Assembly: GCA_022570795.1 (NCBI GenBank)
Contig: JAKUDP010000014.1
Coordinates: 1,054,001 to 1,118,000 of the forward strand
DNA from: Sphaerulina vaccinii
Taxonomy: Eukaryota; Ascomycota; Dothideomycetes; Mycosphaerellales; Mycosphaerellaceae
Direction of reading: 5' to 3'
DNA length: 64,000 nucleotides
Position numbers and translations under genes: made by a program
In this document: in pieces, positions 33,507-45,301 of the stretch
Numbering within the stretch: position 1 is the stretch's first letter
How the letters are laid out: each line of letters opens with the position of its first letter
Notes under the pieces: model-generated
What the model was told of the DNA's origin: nothing
Databases searched by the model: none
The model's input: only the letters and a program-made list of their open reading frames with translations

Positions 33507-35248
33507 ATGCGCTCTACTTTCGTGGGGTTTGCTGCTGGCAAAAGAATCTCATCACCACGAACAGTACATCTACTGGCCGATCGCGGCCAAAGTTATGAAT
33601 CACCACACCTCCGAAGAATACACGCCTCTGCCTCTCACCAAAAACCTCACTCTCACCATACTCACTTACCAGGTCTGACTGCGAGCTACACTCCTTTCGC
33701 CACCAAATCGACCCGCCGCTCATTCAGCTCGACAATGGCTTCGCGCAGTCTGAACATCAACAACATCAATCCTCATGTCAAGGAGGCCAAGTATGCTGTG
33801 CGTGGCGAGCTTGCTATCAAGAGTGAGCAGTATCGCGCACAGCTAGCCAAGGGTGAGGGCAAAGATCTTCCTTTCGACTCAGTTATAAGCGCAAACATCG
33901 GCAACCCACAACAGCTTGACCAGAAACCCATCACCTTCTTTCGCCAGATCGCCAGCTTAGTCGAAAATCCTCTTCTGCTCGAACATGGGGATGTCCTGCA
34001 AAAGAGCTTGGGCTACAAGAGTGATGCCATTGAACGTGCCAAGAAGCTGCTGAAGGATGTGAAGAGCGTGGGTGCTTACTCGCAGTCTCAGGGTGCCCCG
34101 GGCATTCGCAAGAGTGTTGCCGACTTCATCGAGAGACGCGATGGATACTCTGCGGATCCAGACAACATCTATCTGTGTGCTGGTGCTAGTGCTGGTGTCA
34201 ATGCACTTATGAATGTAATGCTCGATGGTCCAAAGACTGGCGTTCTGGTTCCTATTCCACAATACCCACTATATACTGCAACACTCAGTCTCCTCAATGG
34301 ACAGGCTGTCCCGTACTACCTGAACGAAGAGTCGCAGTGGAGCACGGACGTCGATGGCATGCGCTCAGCACTGAAAGAGGCACGCAGCAACGGCATTGAT
34401 GTACGAGCCGTTGTGGTCATCAACCCAGGCAACCCAACAGGTGGCTCACTCGACGCTGATAACATCAAGTCGGTGCTGCAACTTGCTGCGGATGAGAAGC
34501 TTGTGGTCTTCGCGGACGAGGTATATCAAACCAACGTCTTCGAAGGTGAATTCACAAGCTTCAAGAAGTGCTTGCGTGAGCTCCAGGCAAGCAAGCAGAA
34601 TGAGAATGGCAAGTTTGATCACATCGAGTTGGCTAGCTTGCACAGCATCAGCAAAGGCATGGTTGGAGAGTGCGGACATCGTGGTGGCTACTACGAAATG
34701 GTCGGCTTCGATCCAGAGGTAAGAGACTCGAGCTTACTTTGTGCTCCTTCAAACACTAACTTCTCTCGCAGGTCGTCGCACAGATCTACAAGTTCGTGAG
34801 CATCATGCTGTGTCCACCAGTGGTGGGACAATGCCTCGTGGAGCTTATGGTCAACCCACCAAAGGAGGGCGAACCATCATACGAACAGTATCGCCACGAG
34901 TACGACACCATCTTCAACAACCTTTACGATCGAGCACAGGCACTCTATAAGGCATTCAAGGAAATGGAAGGCGTTGAGTGCCAATCTCCACAAGGCAGCA
35001 TGTATCTGTACCCGACCATCACCTTGTCCCCAAAAGCCATCGAAGCAGCCAAGAAGGAAGGCAAGAACCCAGACGACTTCTACTGTCTCAAGCTGCTAGA
35101 TGCTACTGGGGTGTGCATTGTGCCGGGCTCGGGCTTCGGACAGAAAGAGGGTACACTGCATTTCCGAACCACGTTCCTGGCTCCTGGTACAGACTGGGTT
35201 TCCCGCATAACCGCGTTCCACAAGGGCTTCATGGACAAGTATCGATGA
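33507..35248 (+). CDS. ALT1: Alanine aminotransferase (probably mitochondrial, with possible cytosolic internal start)
   Basis: The product is 562 aa from exons 33507-34718 and 34772-35248. The class I PLP aminotransferase fold shows VISANIGNPQQLDQKPITFF, VGAYSQSQGAPGIRK, VVINPGNPTGGSL, FADEVYQTNVF and the PLP lysine in LHSISKGMVGECGHRGGYYE (K383). This set is specific for alanine aminotransferase (alanine + 2-oxoglutarate to pyruvate + glutamate). The first 75 residues are basic and Ser/Thr-rich and end in RRSFSST, like a mitochondrial presequence with its cleavage site. A second ATG at 33735 (GACAATGG) would give a 486-aa cytosolic form beginning MASRSLNINN. Leaky scanning or two transcripts could give both. 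Confidence 0.92.
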
Positions 35249-35836
35249 ACTTCTCTCGACCAGATAGTACCAGCAGCCTGAGGCTCGCGCTGCCATAAGC
35301 AGCATACTTGAGTTCACAACTGGGGTAGAGCTGTGATGGGCTGCACATGTAGCGCCCTCCGACATGGAGCAGGAGCCGAGTTGGGTAATTCTGAGCTCCA
35401 AGCAGATTAGCGAAGCATCATAGCGTAGAACTGCAATCGAAGTCTGCATGTGCAGATGTAGCATGATTCTCATAGGCGACCCTTAGTTTCGTATCTTTAT
35501 GTCTCTCACAGTGAATGACAGGAACATCAATGTGAGTGGTGAATGTCCAATGCCAGAAGGGCCAAATCAAGGGACCAACCTGGAACCAATTGTGGACCCT
35601 TGTAGCCAGCTGGCTCAGCTATCACACTTCTTTTACTTTCTATTGACATCAAGAGAAACACCTTCTTCTTGTTCCACACAACCACTACCTATTCGACCCT
35701 ACGATTCCGCCGTCGAGTCGACCAGCCACACAACCTCTCGAACCACTTCGCATGACAGTCTAACCGACTCCATTCCTCGCGCAACGATCCATCGCCTCCC
35801 GGAACTGTCTACTCCCACTCGGTATCCTGATACAAC
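35249..35836. other. Promoter region of the vigilin gene
   Basis: No gene is seen. The last 200 bases are rich in CCACAC/CGACTCC motifs without long frames, as expected for a leader. Confidence 0.4.
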
Positions 35837-38800
35837 ATGGCCTCCACTGCGAATGACTCGACCGCTACTGACGGCATGAGTGCTGCTGAGAAGTTGATGC
35901 AACAGCACAAAGGGCCCAACGTGATTGTCGAAGACGTTCCTGATGAAGATCTGCCAACTGCGAGCTCCACCGACGCTACTACTGGCGGCGCCACTGGTCC
36001 TGACCTCAACGGCAATGGTGCTGGTAGTAAAGCTGCTGGCAAGCAAGCAGCTCGTGATGCGCCTGCTCCTGCCGCCAATAGACCTGCTTTGGACACTCAA
36101 TCTGAGGAGCTATTCCCATCCCTTGGTGCCTCGAAGGCACCCTCTGCTGGCACGAGCATGTGGTCGAAAAAGCCTGCTGCTGTAGGCAAGGCGAATGGCA
36201 ATGTGAACGGAAGCGGTGCAGGCAGGCCAGCAAATGCAGCTTCCCGCTCCGCCATCCCAGGTGCTGGGTCCGGCGGGTCTGGCTTTGTGAACATCCCTGG
36301 TCGCTACAGCGAGAGCTTTCTGTTGCCTTCCTCGCAGATGAAACCACGTAAGGATATGAAGAAGCCGGTGGCGGACGTCCTCCGGGACATCAACAGGCGT
36401 AGCAAGGCTACGGTTTCGATGAAGCCTGGCGCCAATGGGGGCATCGTCTTCGAGGGCACAGGACCAACCGAAGCTGTGCGTTCGGCTCTGAAGGAAGTCG
36501 CAGGTGAGCTGTATGCCAAGGTGAGCACAGAGAAGTTCCGACTACAACGTTACGCGCTGACTCCGTTTAGACCACTGAGAACGTGCCTGTGCCAATGAGC
36601 CTGCGTGGACGCATCGTAGGAAAGCAGGGTGCTACTATTCAGGCGATCTCCAAGCGAAGTGGTGCTCGCATCAACATCTCGAAGCAAGAGGCCGCCCAGA
36701 TTCTCGAAGATGATGATATGGATGCTACAGTCGACGTGATCGTGGAGGGCGACCCCATGTCCGTAAGTCTGGCAAAGCAAGAGATCGAAAAGATTGTGAA
36801 TGAGCATACCTCATCGGTCAGCTCACGCCTCAGAAACATCCCTCCTGAGTATTATCCTTTCCTTGCGGCACGGGACAACCAGCGTCTCCACGGTCTTGGA
36901 CAAGGTCGGGATCTTAAGATCCATATTCCCCAGTATCATACCTGGAACGACTCTCTGCCCATCGCTGGCGTCAATCGCCAAACCGTGACTTTCAAGCCAC
37001 AGACTGGACTCCCTATTCAACTCGCTGGAGACAGACAGGCCATTGCTGAAGCCAAGGCAGAGATCGAGCGACAAGTGCGAGAGTTGGAGCAACAGCTCAC
37101 CCTCGAGCATCTTGAGATCGAGAAAGGCCGACATCAGTTCATCATTGGGGAGAAAGGAAAGGCACTGCACGAATTTCTCCAGGAGACTGGCTGTTCTGTG
37201 ATCCTGCCACCAGATGGGGACGACAGCGACACACTCGCCATCGTTGGCCCAGCAGATAAGATCGAAGAAGCCACAAACAGGGTGATGGAACTTGCGTCGA
37301 GCATGGCTATGGCCACTGCTGATATCGCACGAACCCATGCTAGCGCTCCTAGAGGTGCACAGGTACATGCGCGAGATATCACAAGATACTTGCAGCAGCG
37401 CAGTGCCTTGCAGGAGCTAGAGCGCACACACGATGCTCGTATAGTGCCTGACAGCGCGGGCGCTTGGCAGATTTATGCTCGTGATGGCAAGAATGCAATC
37501 AAAGCTCGTTCTGATATCATGAGCTTGATTGCTGGCCACCCACCAAGCCGCTTCCAGTCAGCTCAAGTTGACCCTTTCTACCATCAGCATATTCGAGAAA
37601 GTGTGGCTCCGCAGATCCGAGAGAGGCACGGAGTGCGTGTGGTTGTGCCAGATGAGTTCAGCAACGAGCCTGTCCTTCTCGTCTTCGAGGACCGCGCGCC
37701 TTCTCCAGAGTACAGTCTACCACGTGGAGCTCCACAAGCACAGCAGGTGAAAGCTTTCGAGCAGGCTTTGCAGCAAGCTCAGCAGGAGATCAATGCTCTT
37801 CTCAGTGGAAGGCCTGACATCGTGTCGAGGGACGTGGACGCGCCAGCCAAGTTCCACGACAAGATTCGACGACACATTGACCAACATCATCAAGGGCTTG
37901 CTACAGGACAGCTTCCGGTCCAGGTCTCATACGGCGGCCCACGTCAAGCGGAGGCGAGACGTACTGCAGGGCCTAATCTAGGCCTGCGTGGACCTGCGGA
38001 CTCAGTTGACGCTCTTCTGGCCAGCCTTCTTCCATTCATTGAGCAGGAGCACAAGGACGAGCTCGAGAGAGACTTCAAGCTTAGCTTTGACTTCCCACAA
38101 AAGCATGCTAACCACTTAATCGGACGCAAAGGTGAACACATCAATGGACTTCGGGAGAAGTTCGATGTCGATATCCAGCTCAACGACGGCCTGTGTGAGA
38201 TCAAGGGACCAGAGGCAAAAGCAAATCTATGCAAGAGCCATATTCTCAGCTTGGTCAAGAAGCTTGACGATGAAAAGACACATCATCTCAACATCCCTGC
38301 AGAGTTTCACAAGGACCTCATTGGCGCGCAGGGAAGCCAGGTCAATCGTCTCCAAGAACGCTATGGTGTGCGAGTTCAGTTTCCTCGTACTAAGCAGGGT
38401 GGCGAAGACGACTCGGCTACCACAGACGGCCGTCGCGAGACTCAGAAAGCTTACGAGGTCATCGTCAAAGGTCCAAGTAAGGGCGCTGATGGTTGCAGAG
38501 AGGAGCTGCTCAGCCTGTTGGAATATGTGAAGGACAACTCACACAGTGCTATTGTGTCAGTGGCGCAGAGTCAACTGCCTTCGCTCATTGGTGCCGGTGG
38601 CAAGGAGATGGACGCTTTGCGTCTAGCAACAGGTGCTAAGATCGACGTTCCGAGTGCCAAGGATGCTGCTGGTCCCGAAGGCCGTGTTGACATCAAGATC
38701 ATAGGCTCCAAGAAAGCCGTCGATGAGGCAAAGAAGCTGGTTCAGGAGAAAGCCAAGGTTTTCGACAACACCGTCACGCGCACTCTCGATGTTGAGAGAA

Positions 38801-39801
38801 GGCACCACCGCCACATCATCGGTCCACAAGGCAGCCACTTGAGGGGCATTATCACGCAGGCTGGTGGACCTGAGGATACACGTCTCCACAATCGCATGAT
38901 CCGCTTCCCAAAGAGCGATGCTGAGGGCAATGACATTCGTATAGAAGGACAAAAGGCGGTCGTCGACAAGATCTGTGCCGCAATCCAGGCTGTAGTTGCT
39001 GAGCACGAGTCTCAGACTACAGAGATCCTCGAAGTTAAGCCAGACAAGCATCGACTACTCATTGGTCGCGGCGGCGAGACCAGGAAGAACATGGAGCAGC
39101 AGTTCAACGTATCGATCAACATTCCTCGCCAGAGTGAGACTGGACCACAACGCTCACAAGTCCGCATTACGGGCCAGCCAGCATCGGTCGAGAAAGCTAA
39201 AGCACATATCATTGAGGTCACCAAAGATCAAGAGGGCGAGACGGTAGGCGTACCTCGAAAGTTCCACCACATCATCGCAGACAACGGGCAGTTCTTCCGT
39301 CGCTTGAGGAACGACCACAAGGTTACAGTCGACCATGACGGCAAACGTCCTCCACCAAAGCAGGCTACGCCAGTACCCAGCCGTGCTAATGGCGGAGCTG
39401 CGATGCCTCTAATCACCGATGAGCCGGCCGATGCGGCCAACAGCCACTCCTGGGAAGCGCACGATCTACACGGGTCTTCTGAAGAAGGAGACATCCCTTG
39501 GGTATTGTCTGGGCCATCCCCAGAAGCGGTGCAGGCTGCTCGTGCGAAGCTAGAAGCCGCCATGGCAGATGCGAGCAAGCAAGACACGATTGGATTCTTG
39601 ATCTTGCCAGACCCTCGCGCATATCGCCATGTGATCGGACCTGGAGGCAGTGAGATCAATCGCATTCGCAAGAAGACTGGCACAAAGATTCAAGTGCCAC
39701 GAGACCAAAGTGCCGGTGAGACGATTGAAATTCAAGGATCGAAGGAGGGCGTTCAACAGGCCAAGGAGAGCATTTTGGAAGTTGTGCAGAACAATGCATA
39801 G
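35837..39801 (+). CDS. SCP160: Vigilin/Scp160-type multi-KH RNA-binding protein
   Basis: The product is 1,304 aa from exons 35837-36520 and 36571-39801. An N-terminal low-complexity Ala/Gly/Asn region carries EELFPSLG. Then come many KH repeats with GxxG loops: RIVGKQGATIQAISK, FIIGEKGKALHEFL, LIGRKGEHINGLREK, LIGAQGSQVNRLQER, LIGAGGKEMDALRL, IIGPQGSHLRGII, LIGRGGETRKNMEQ and VIGPGGSEINRIRKK, plus degenerate copies such as IIADNGQFFRRLR. This matches vigilin and yeast Scp160, which bind polysome-associated mRNA at the ER and affect translation and chromosome stability. Length and repeat count are normal. Confidence 0.92.
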
Positions 39802-40448
39802 ATCGAATCTCGTTTCTAGCGGCATGGAAAGGTATTGGGTAACATGTTTAGTGGAGCGTAAAAGTTACTGTTGTATAGTGAGCTCGTAACAAAGAATGTA
39901 GAACAGAATGATCTAGTGAGCAAGTGTTACGCATCTCCGTCCTGACACGATCACCCAAGCTGTCCACGTCTCAGACCGTGCCATTCTACAGAGTGGAATC
40001 TGAAGTGGACGCGACCTGTCATGATCCGTATGTTGAGGAAGCATATTGCTATAAGCGCTCGCGAACTTCTATCAATCGTCGTCAAAGCTACTAAATATTC
40101 TCGAAAGCTGGTATAGAGTCCGAATGACCAATGCGAAAGCGATATGAACTGAACCCATGTTCTTGCTGTCATCCAACATGTTTCTGGCAACCCTAAGGAC
40201 AAGTGAGGAGCGAAAAAGCCGTCATCCGGAGTCTGCGTCACAATCTGTTCCTTCTTCAAGTCAGCTTCGAGCTGCTTTCTCACTCCCGCAAGCAGGACCA
40301 TCGACTCCCAGCGCTTTGACTTCATGCGGTGCTTGTAACACTTGGGTCAGAGACATCAACTCGGCCTTTAGCAACACGAGATAGTGTCATTCTTGGCTAC
40401 TCCAATACGTTTCGTCATTAAGTTAGGTATACACTAGTGATACAACAT
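39802..40448. other. Intergenic region after vigilin
   Basis: This holds the 3' end of the vigilin gene. A minus-strand frame (39951-40325) has a basic start and aromatic-rich end but no recognised motif, and I could not connect it to the short frame to its right. No firm feature. Confidence 0.35.
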
Positions 40449-40774
40449 CTAACTCTTGACGATCTCTTCCACCAAGAGTCGCCATTTCGTACAGTCGCAC
40501 GTGGCTGGTGCGCCTAAGCTGGAGTCTGCTTTCGTCCTGATCTTCGACTCGGTGTTGGTTGTGCCGCTTGCTTTCGTCCTCGTCTTCGATTCGGTGTCGG
40601 TTGCGCCGCTTTTCGGCGTATTGACCCGTGCTTGTTGTCCTCCACTAGCTCATCGGGTTCATCGACAATATCGGAGTTCTCGGTATCAATGGCTTGTGCT
40701 TTGTTAAGCTCGGAGGAGTTGTGCTGAGGCTGTGCTCCTGATGTACTCGGCTCATTCGCGTGGAGCCTTCTCAC
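40449..40774 (-). CDS. Possible small basic/acidic protein gene containing a 14-aa repeat (uncertain)
   Basis: Two overlapping minus-strand frames look coding here. One (from about 40774 to 40514) starts with an acidic segment (IDTENSDIVDEPDELVED) and then has RRKAAQPTP and RKQAAQPTP repeats. The other (to a TAG at 40449) has Thr/Lys-rich repeats (SGATDTESKTRTKA, SGTTNTESKIRTKA) and ends CDCTKWRLLVEEIVKS, which has good coding character. An intron or a frameshift may join them, but no clean ATG or splice pair was found. It ends or starts close to the 3' end of HIR1 at 40802, so it could also be a decayed gene end. Confidence 0.25.
40531..40614. repeat. 42-bp tandem repeat, two copies
   Basis: Copies at 40531-40572 and 40573-40614 share most positions (about eight differences) and both begin TTCGTCCT. 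The period is exactly 14 codons, so both overlapping minus-strand frames stay open through it. This favours a protein-coding repeat rather than random DNA. Confidence 0.8.
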
Positions 40775-40801
40775 TCCCGGAACAGACGATGATACAGCTG
40801 C

Positions 40802-43800
40802 CTAGTCTGCTCGTCTCTCCGGAGGATCCGTAACCATTGCATCAGGGCCGTTACCGTTCCCAGAGCCTGTCGTGAACTCCGTCATCGCATTCAGGTACTT
40901 TGAGTACTCCGTCGTGATCCTCTGTAGGTCTCTATGCTTGCCAAGCACAGTCACAACCTCGCTGAGTAGCTCCTCACGTTTCCAGCCCACAATCTCATTA
41001 CTCACACTCCAGTCCACACCAGGTGAATCCTCATCATTGACACCCTCTTCTTCAGTGAACAACTTGCCAGCGAGGCCGCTGAGCAGTTCCTCGACCTTTC
41101 TTGACAATCCTTCAGCGCCAATACGTTTAGCGTACATGATAAGGTATACTCTGAACTCGTCCTTGGCACCAAGAGTTTGTGCAGCGGCAATACGATTCTC
41201 GATGTGTGCAATCGAGACTGAGCTTTCAAAGCCTTCGAATCCTTCTGCTGATAGAAGTTGCTTCACAAGTCGTTGCAGGAAATACGCTTTGCCCTTTAGC
41301 AGCGAGTGCGAGGTCGTGTTGCGTTCGAGTAATGGAATGATGCCTGCTGAGATGTTCTCGGGATTGATCTCGTCCATGAAGCGTTCTCGCTCCTTCTCTG
41401 AAGCTTTGCCTTTCGTTGTACTGGTAGAAACAGACGCCAGTGACGTGTCCGTGGTGTTCCAGTACTGCGAGCCCACGGCCCACCAGGAGTCGCTCAGGCG
41501 CTGCCAAACGTACATCGATGCATTGTAAGCATATCCGTCACCATTCGACATCCCAACGATGACACGGCCCTGGCTATTCAGCCGAGCGAACATCACACTT
41601 GGACCAGTAGTAAGGTGTCCTTGCTGCGATTGTGCTGCCATGTCTAACACGGGACTGAGATGGATGGGTGGATGAGGCGAGGTCATGGTCTTGATGTTCC
41701 AGACGTAGCAGTGGCCAACCGCGGTGACAGCAAGAAGCCACCAGCCTCGACAGTCCAAGATGACAGGTTGAGCTTCTAGCACAAGAGCGCTGAGCAGTCG
41801 ACGACCGGCTGGCGTCCAGACATGAAGCGTACCGTCCTCGCACGAAGCAGCCCAGAAGTTCCTATTTCCACTGACAAGGAGAACTGCACGAGGTAAAAAG
41901 TCTTGCCAAAGGATCTGACCGCGTTTTGAGAGTGTGATGCGCGTCGGATCTCGGTCAGCCGCACGTCCTGTGCGCGATGCGCCAGTTGCGTTTCGAGCCT
42001 CGAATACGATTGCTGCCTCAGTCTCGTCACCAGCAGGATTATCATCGGACGTAGATTGTTTCGTGTCCAGGGGCCTCAATATCACGCTCCGTAATAGTGG
42101 TACAGCAAGTCTCGTCTGGCTGATAGTCATGCTGGGGTTGGTGACAGCTGGTCGCAAGGCAGCGGGTAGTTCATTCGTCTTTACGGTGGCATTGCTCGCA
42201 AGCACGAGTCCGTCCTCTGTGTTATGGAGAATGGGTGTTGCGCCTGTTTGCTGGATGGCCTTGATTCGCTTATCTTGTCGATTGTTCTCGCCGTCTTCAT
42301 CTGTCACTTCTGCGTACTTCCTCTTATTACCCATCAATAGAGTGGCGAGACCACCAGGAGGTAGTCCGTCGTATGGCTTGCTGAGATCCAGTACTTTTAC
42401 TGGCTCGTCAGAAGACCCAGCTCCCTGTCGAACAGCAGCCTGAAGTTGTGGGCGCGGCAAGTTCGACTCTCCTACGTTTGATGACGATAACAGGAGTGGT
42501 GCCACTCTCTTCTTTCCATCTTTGGTGATTGTGACTCGCTGCTTCAGCCTTTCTACTCTCTCGACCTGTGGGTCTTTTGGAGGCGCTGGAGCCGGGCTTG
42601 GAGCTGCAGCTACGCCATTCGTCGCATCTGCCATGTGTGCATCGCCGTTCGTCAGGACATTGGCTGTTACTCCATCACCCATCAGATCTCCCATCCTGCC
42701 TTCAACCCTATTCATCTCTGAATCTTTGCTCTTGTTCTCTAGCAAAAGTGCATCTGTACTCTCCACGATGCCCACCCTGCGTCCTGCTCCATATTTGGCA
42801 AGTGCCTTGTCGTAGTCTGCATTTGGTGCAGGATATCCGAGTTCTCCTTTCTCAAACGCGAGGGCTGCGATCGTCCCATCCAGCGATGTCACGTACAGTG
42901 TCTCTCCGGCAGGACTCCATGCCAAATCACTGATTGCTTTTGCGCTGAGCTCGCTAGTCGTCACAAATGGTCGCGGGAAACTGGTGTTCCACACACTGAC
43001 TGTCTTGTCCTGTCCAGCGCATGCCACAACTGTGACTGCCCCAGGCGATTGATAGTCCTTTGGTATCACTTCCGGTGGAGGATCTCTGCAAAATAGCCTT
43101 GGTGAGAAGGCGCATACTTCCACTGGACCTTCATGTCCAATCAGATTGATCTCGCTATCCCATGTTCCACGATTCACAATCGCAACCGAGCTCACAGGCC
43201 CATTCACGGCATTTGCGGCTGCAATATGAGCTCCCTCTGGACTCCATGAACATCTTCTGAAGTATGTTGTAAGTGGGCTCGTTTTGAAGGGGTCCGTCAC
43301 TGTATGCTCGAGCGTGAAATTGCTAGTTTGGTCGTAGGCTGTCGCGTTTGGCGGTGGGGATGTGAAGCGGTAGATTTTGATACTGCGATCATCGCTCGCA
43401 GTCGCAAAGTACTTGTTCGCCGGGTCGAATGTGATGCCTTTGACATGGCTCTGGTGTTGCGAGAGTGTCTTGAGCTTCTCGAAAGTGGTGCCTGACCAGA
43501 CAACAACTTTGCTGTCCAGGCCTACCGACACTAGAATCGAGCTGTCGCAACTCCAGCCCAGATCTTGCACATCGTTGTCGTGTCCTATCAATCTTCTGAA
43601 GATACGCCAGTTCTCGACAGGTGGCGTTTCGTTGCTGCCGAACGTGGAGTGCGCTGGCGGGTTTGGGTCCAGATTGTAGACACACAGTATCTTGTCGTCG
43701 GCGCCTGATGCGAGATACTTACCATTACCGCTAAAGCGAACAGAGTGTACTGTGCCCGAGTGGTAGGACAGCGATGCCAGCTGTTTCGGCTTGTCGTATG

Positions 43801-43966
43801 TGGGATCTGAGGCATTCAAAATGGCGTCCGTTGACCAGATGCGCACATGCCCATCGCCTGCTGCTGTCGCCAGTCGAGTTCCATCGGGCGAGACGTGGCA
43901 GCTGTACACCTCATGGTCCTTCTTCTCGCCGCCATGCACCAGCCAGTTGGGTTTGGAGAAGCGCAT
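40802..43966 (-). CDS. HIR1: HIR1 histone chaperone subunit (HIRA family)
   Basis: This is a single exon of 1,054 aa. The N terminus MRFSKPNWLVHGGEKKDHEV and about seven WD40 repeats (for example LATAAGDGHVRIWS, YLASGADDKILCVYNL, ILVSVGLDSKVVVWSG, YFATASDDRSIKIYRF) form a propeller over about residues 1-390. The HIRA B-like motif VTITKDGKKRVAPLLLSS follows near residue 480. The C-terminal Hira domain (about 620-1000) holds GQILWQDFLPRAVLLVSGN and LHVWTPAGRRLLSALVLEAQ. The HIR complex deposits H3-H4 without DNA replication and represses histone genes. Length and order are usual for filamentous fungi. Confidence 0.93.
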   Translation of the reverse strand: MRFSKPNWLVHGGEKKDHEVYSCHVSPDGTRLATAAGDGHVRIWSTDAILNASDPTYDKPKQLASLSYHSGTVHSVRFSGNGKYLASGADDKILCVYNLDPNPPAHSTFGSNETPPVENWRIFRRLIGHDNDVQDLGWSCDSSILVSVGLDSKVVVWSGTTFEKLKTLSQHQSHVKGITFDPANKYFATASDDRSIKIYRFTSPPPNATAYDQTSNFTLEHTVTDPFKTSPLTTYFRRCSWSPEGAHIAAANAVNGPVSSVAIVNRGTWDSEINLIGHEGPVEVCAFSPRLFCRDPPPEVIPKDYQSPGAVTVVACAGQDKTVSVWNTSFPRPFVTTSELSAKAISDLAWSPAGETLYVTSLDGTIAALAFEKGELGYPAPNADYDKALAKYGAGRRVGIVESTDALLLENKSKDSEMNRVEGRMGDLMGDGVTANVLTNGDAHMADATNGVAAAPSPAPAPPKDPQVERVERLKQRVTITKDGKKRVAPLLLSSSNVGESNLPRPQLQAAVRQGAGSSDEPVKVLDLSKPYDGLPPGGLATLLMGNKRKYAEVTDEDGENNRQDKRIKAIQQTGATPILHNTEDGLVLASNATVKTNELPAALRPAVTNPSMTISQTRLAVPLLRSVILRPLDTKQSTSDDNPAGDETEAAIVFEARNATGASRTGRAADRDPTRITLSKRGQILWQDFLPRAVLLVSGNRNFWAASCEDGTLHVWTPAGRRLLSALVLEAQPVILDCRGWWLLAVTAVGHCYVWNIKTMTSPHPPIHLSPVLDMAAQSQQGHLTTGPSVMFARLNSQGRVIVGMSNGDGYAYNASMYVWQRLSDSWWAVGSQYWNTTDTSLASVSTSTTKGKASEKERERFMDEINPENISAGIIPLLERNTTSHSLLKGKAYFLQRLVKQLLSAEGFEGFESSVSIAHIENRIAAAQTLGAKDEFRVYLIMYAKRIGAEGLSRKVEELLSGLAGKLFTEEEGVNDEDSPGVDWSVSNEIVGWKREELLSEVVTVLGKHRDLQRITTEYSKYLNAMTEFTTGSGNGNGPDAMVTDPPERRAD

Positions 43967-44431
43967 TATTGTACGGGTGACATGCTCGAGAGGGAGATGC
44001 TATCGGCAAGATCGGTCGTGATGTGGATGTATTTTGCGCATGTTGTAGTTGAGACAATTGTCTCGTGAAGGGAAGGGTAACGCGACCAGCTCCAAGCTCG
44101 CGTCAACTTGGCACTGTGAAAGTGGGTCTCTCTTCGCCCCTACTAATACACTCACACCTTTTACGATTACTATTGGGGAGACTGATGATCCTACTGACTA
44201 TTCGCTCATATTCTGACACCATTGAGATCCTCTATCAGTACGAAGCTCCCATTGTACAAGAACTCGACCTGTACAGGACTACTTGCATTGATCATCAAGC
44301 AGGCAGAGAAGCTCCTGAGATGGTCTCCTAAACTGTGTCATGGATGCGGCGGAAAGCGAGGAAGAATCACTATTGGATTGAAGACAGGGCCACTACATGC
44401 GGCTTGAGTACGAGTACATCAACGACCATCA
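43967..44431. other. Intergenic region upstream of HIR1
   Basis: No gene is supported. It should contain the HIR1 promoter (reading left) and the 3' region of the membrane-protein gene that ends at 44432. Confidence 0.4.
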
Positions 44432-45301
44432 CTACTTCGTCTTTCGCGACGGGCCCTCAGCAGCAATTTCCAACCCTTGGAGAATCTCCTGGCCAAAGAC
44501 ATACATCATATATGAAGGTCCGATCAACCAAGCACCGTTCGGAATGATCCACATGGTAACAAGCGTTACCCAATCATTGTGACCAATGTTATCGAACTCT
44601 GAGAAGTACTCAAGCAGCCCTGCAATCAAATCAGTATACGCAATTTCCGCAATGTGAAATCTGTTCAACTCACAATACATGACAGTCTTGAAGAACGTTA
44701 AGGAAGCAGCACTGAAGCACAGCACAACAGCATAAGCCGCCAGCTTCCCGGTAAGAGTCCTACTCTCACTCAACGCGCGCAACTGTCCCATAGCACCTTT
44801 ATCCGGCGCTCCTCGTCCCTGAACAGCCTCCTGCTGGCCAAATGCATAGACCCAGTATAGGTAGATCAAATACCCAGCAGTCTCAAAGACATTGAACCAA
44901 GTCTGCGTAGCTGTCCAACCATTCTTATTCTCCAATGCTCTGAAGCCATACACGTAGTCGATTTCAGCGTAGAGTGCATATGGCTTCCAGATAGGGCTGT
45001 GAAGACTTCCGCCTGGCATGCTGTGAGGGCGGAGCAGTACATAGCCTGCGTCCCAGATAACAAGCGGTAAGCTGATAGCTAGCCATCCCAATGTCAGGTT
45101 GCTCGGAGTGTGCGCCCATGCTACATCGCGCGCGCTTCTTGCGACTTTGTTATTGCTGTAGGCTCGCGACGATCGCGTTGGCGTTGGTGGTTGAGGCGAT
45201 TCAGTTGCTCTTGTGGCAGATCGCGTGGTCGGCTTTGTCGCAGGCGAAGCGGTCGTTTTGGTGGGAGTCTCTGTCGACTCGCCCGAGCGCGTTGTCACCA
45301 T
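44432..45301 (-). CDS. Multi-pass membrane protein, EXPERA-like
   Basis: This is a single exon of 289 aa. The first 60 residues are Thr/Ser/Pro/Arg-rich and disordered. Then about five hydrophobic segments follow: LTLGWLAISLPLVIWDAGYV, TWFNVFETAGYLIYLYWVYA, KLAAYAVVLCFSAASLTFF, a weaker one, and WVTLVTMWIIPNGAWLIGPS. The pattern of an acidic pair near the start (YALYAEIDYVYGF) and the late WxxPNGxWLIxPSYMMYVFG resembles fungal members of the EXPERA/emopamil-binding-like superfamily. The assignment is by motif impression only. The likely site is the ER or another internal membrane; the reaction is unknown. Confidence 0.6.
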   Translation of the reverse strand: MVTTRSGESTETPTKTTASPATKPTTRSATRATESPQPPTPTRSSRAYSNNKVARSARDVAWAHTPSNLTLGWLAISLPLVIWDAGYVLLRPHSMPGGSLHSPIWKPYALYAEIDYVYGFRALENKNGWTATQTWFNVFETAGYLIYLYWVYAFGQQEAVQGRGAPDKGAMGQLRALSESRTLTGKLAAYAVVLCFSAASLTFFKTVMYCELNRFHIAEIAYTDLIAGLLEYFSEFDNIGHNDWVTLVTMWIIPNGAWLIGPSYMMYVFGQEILQGLEIAAEGPSRKTK

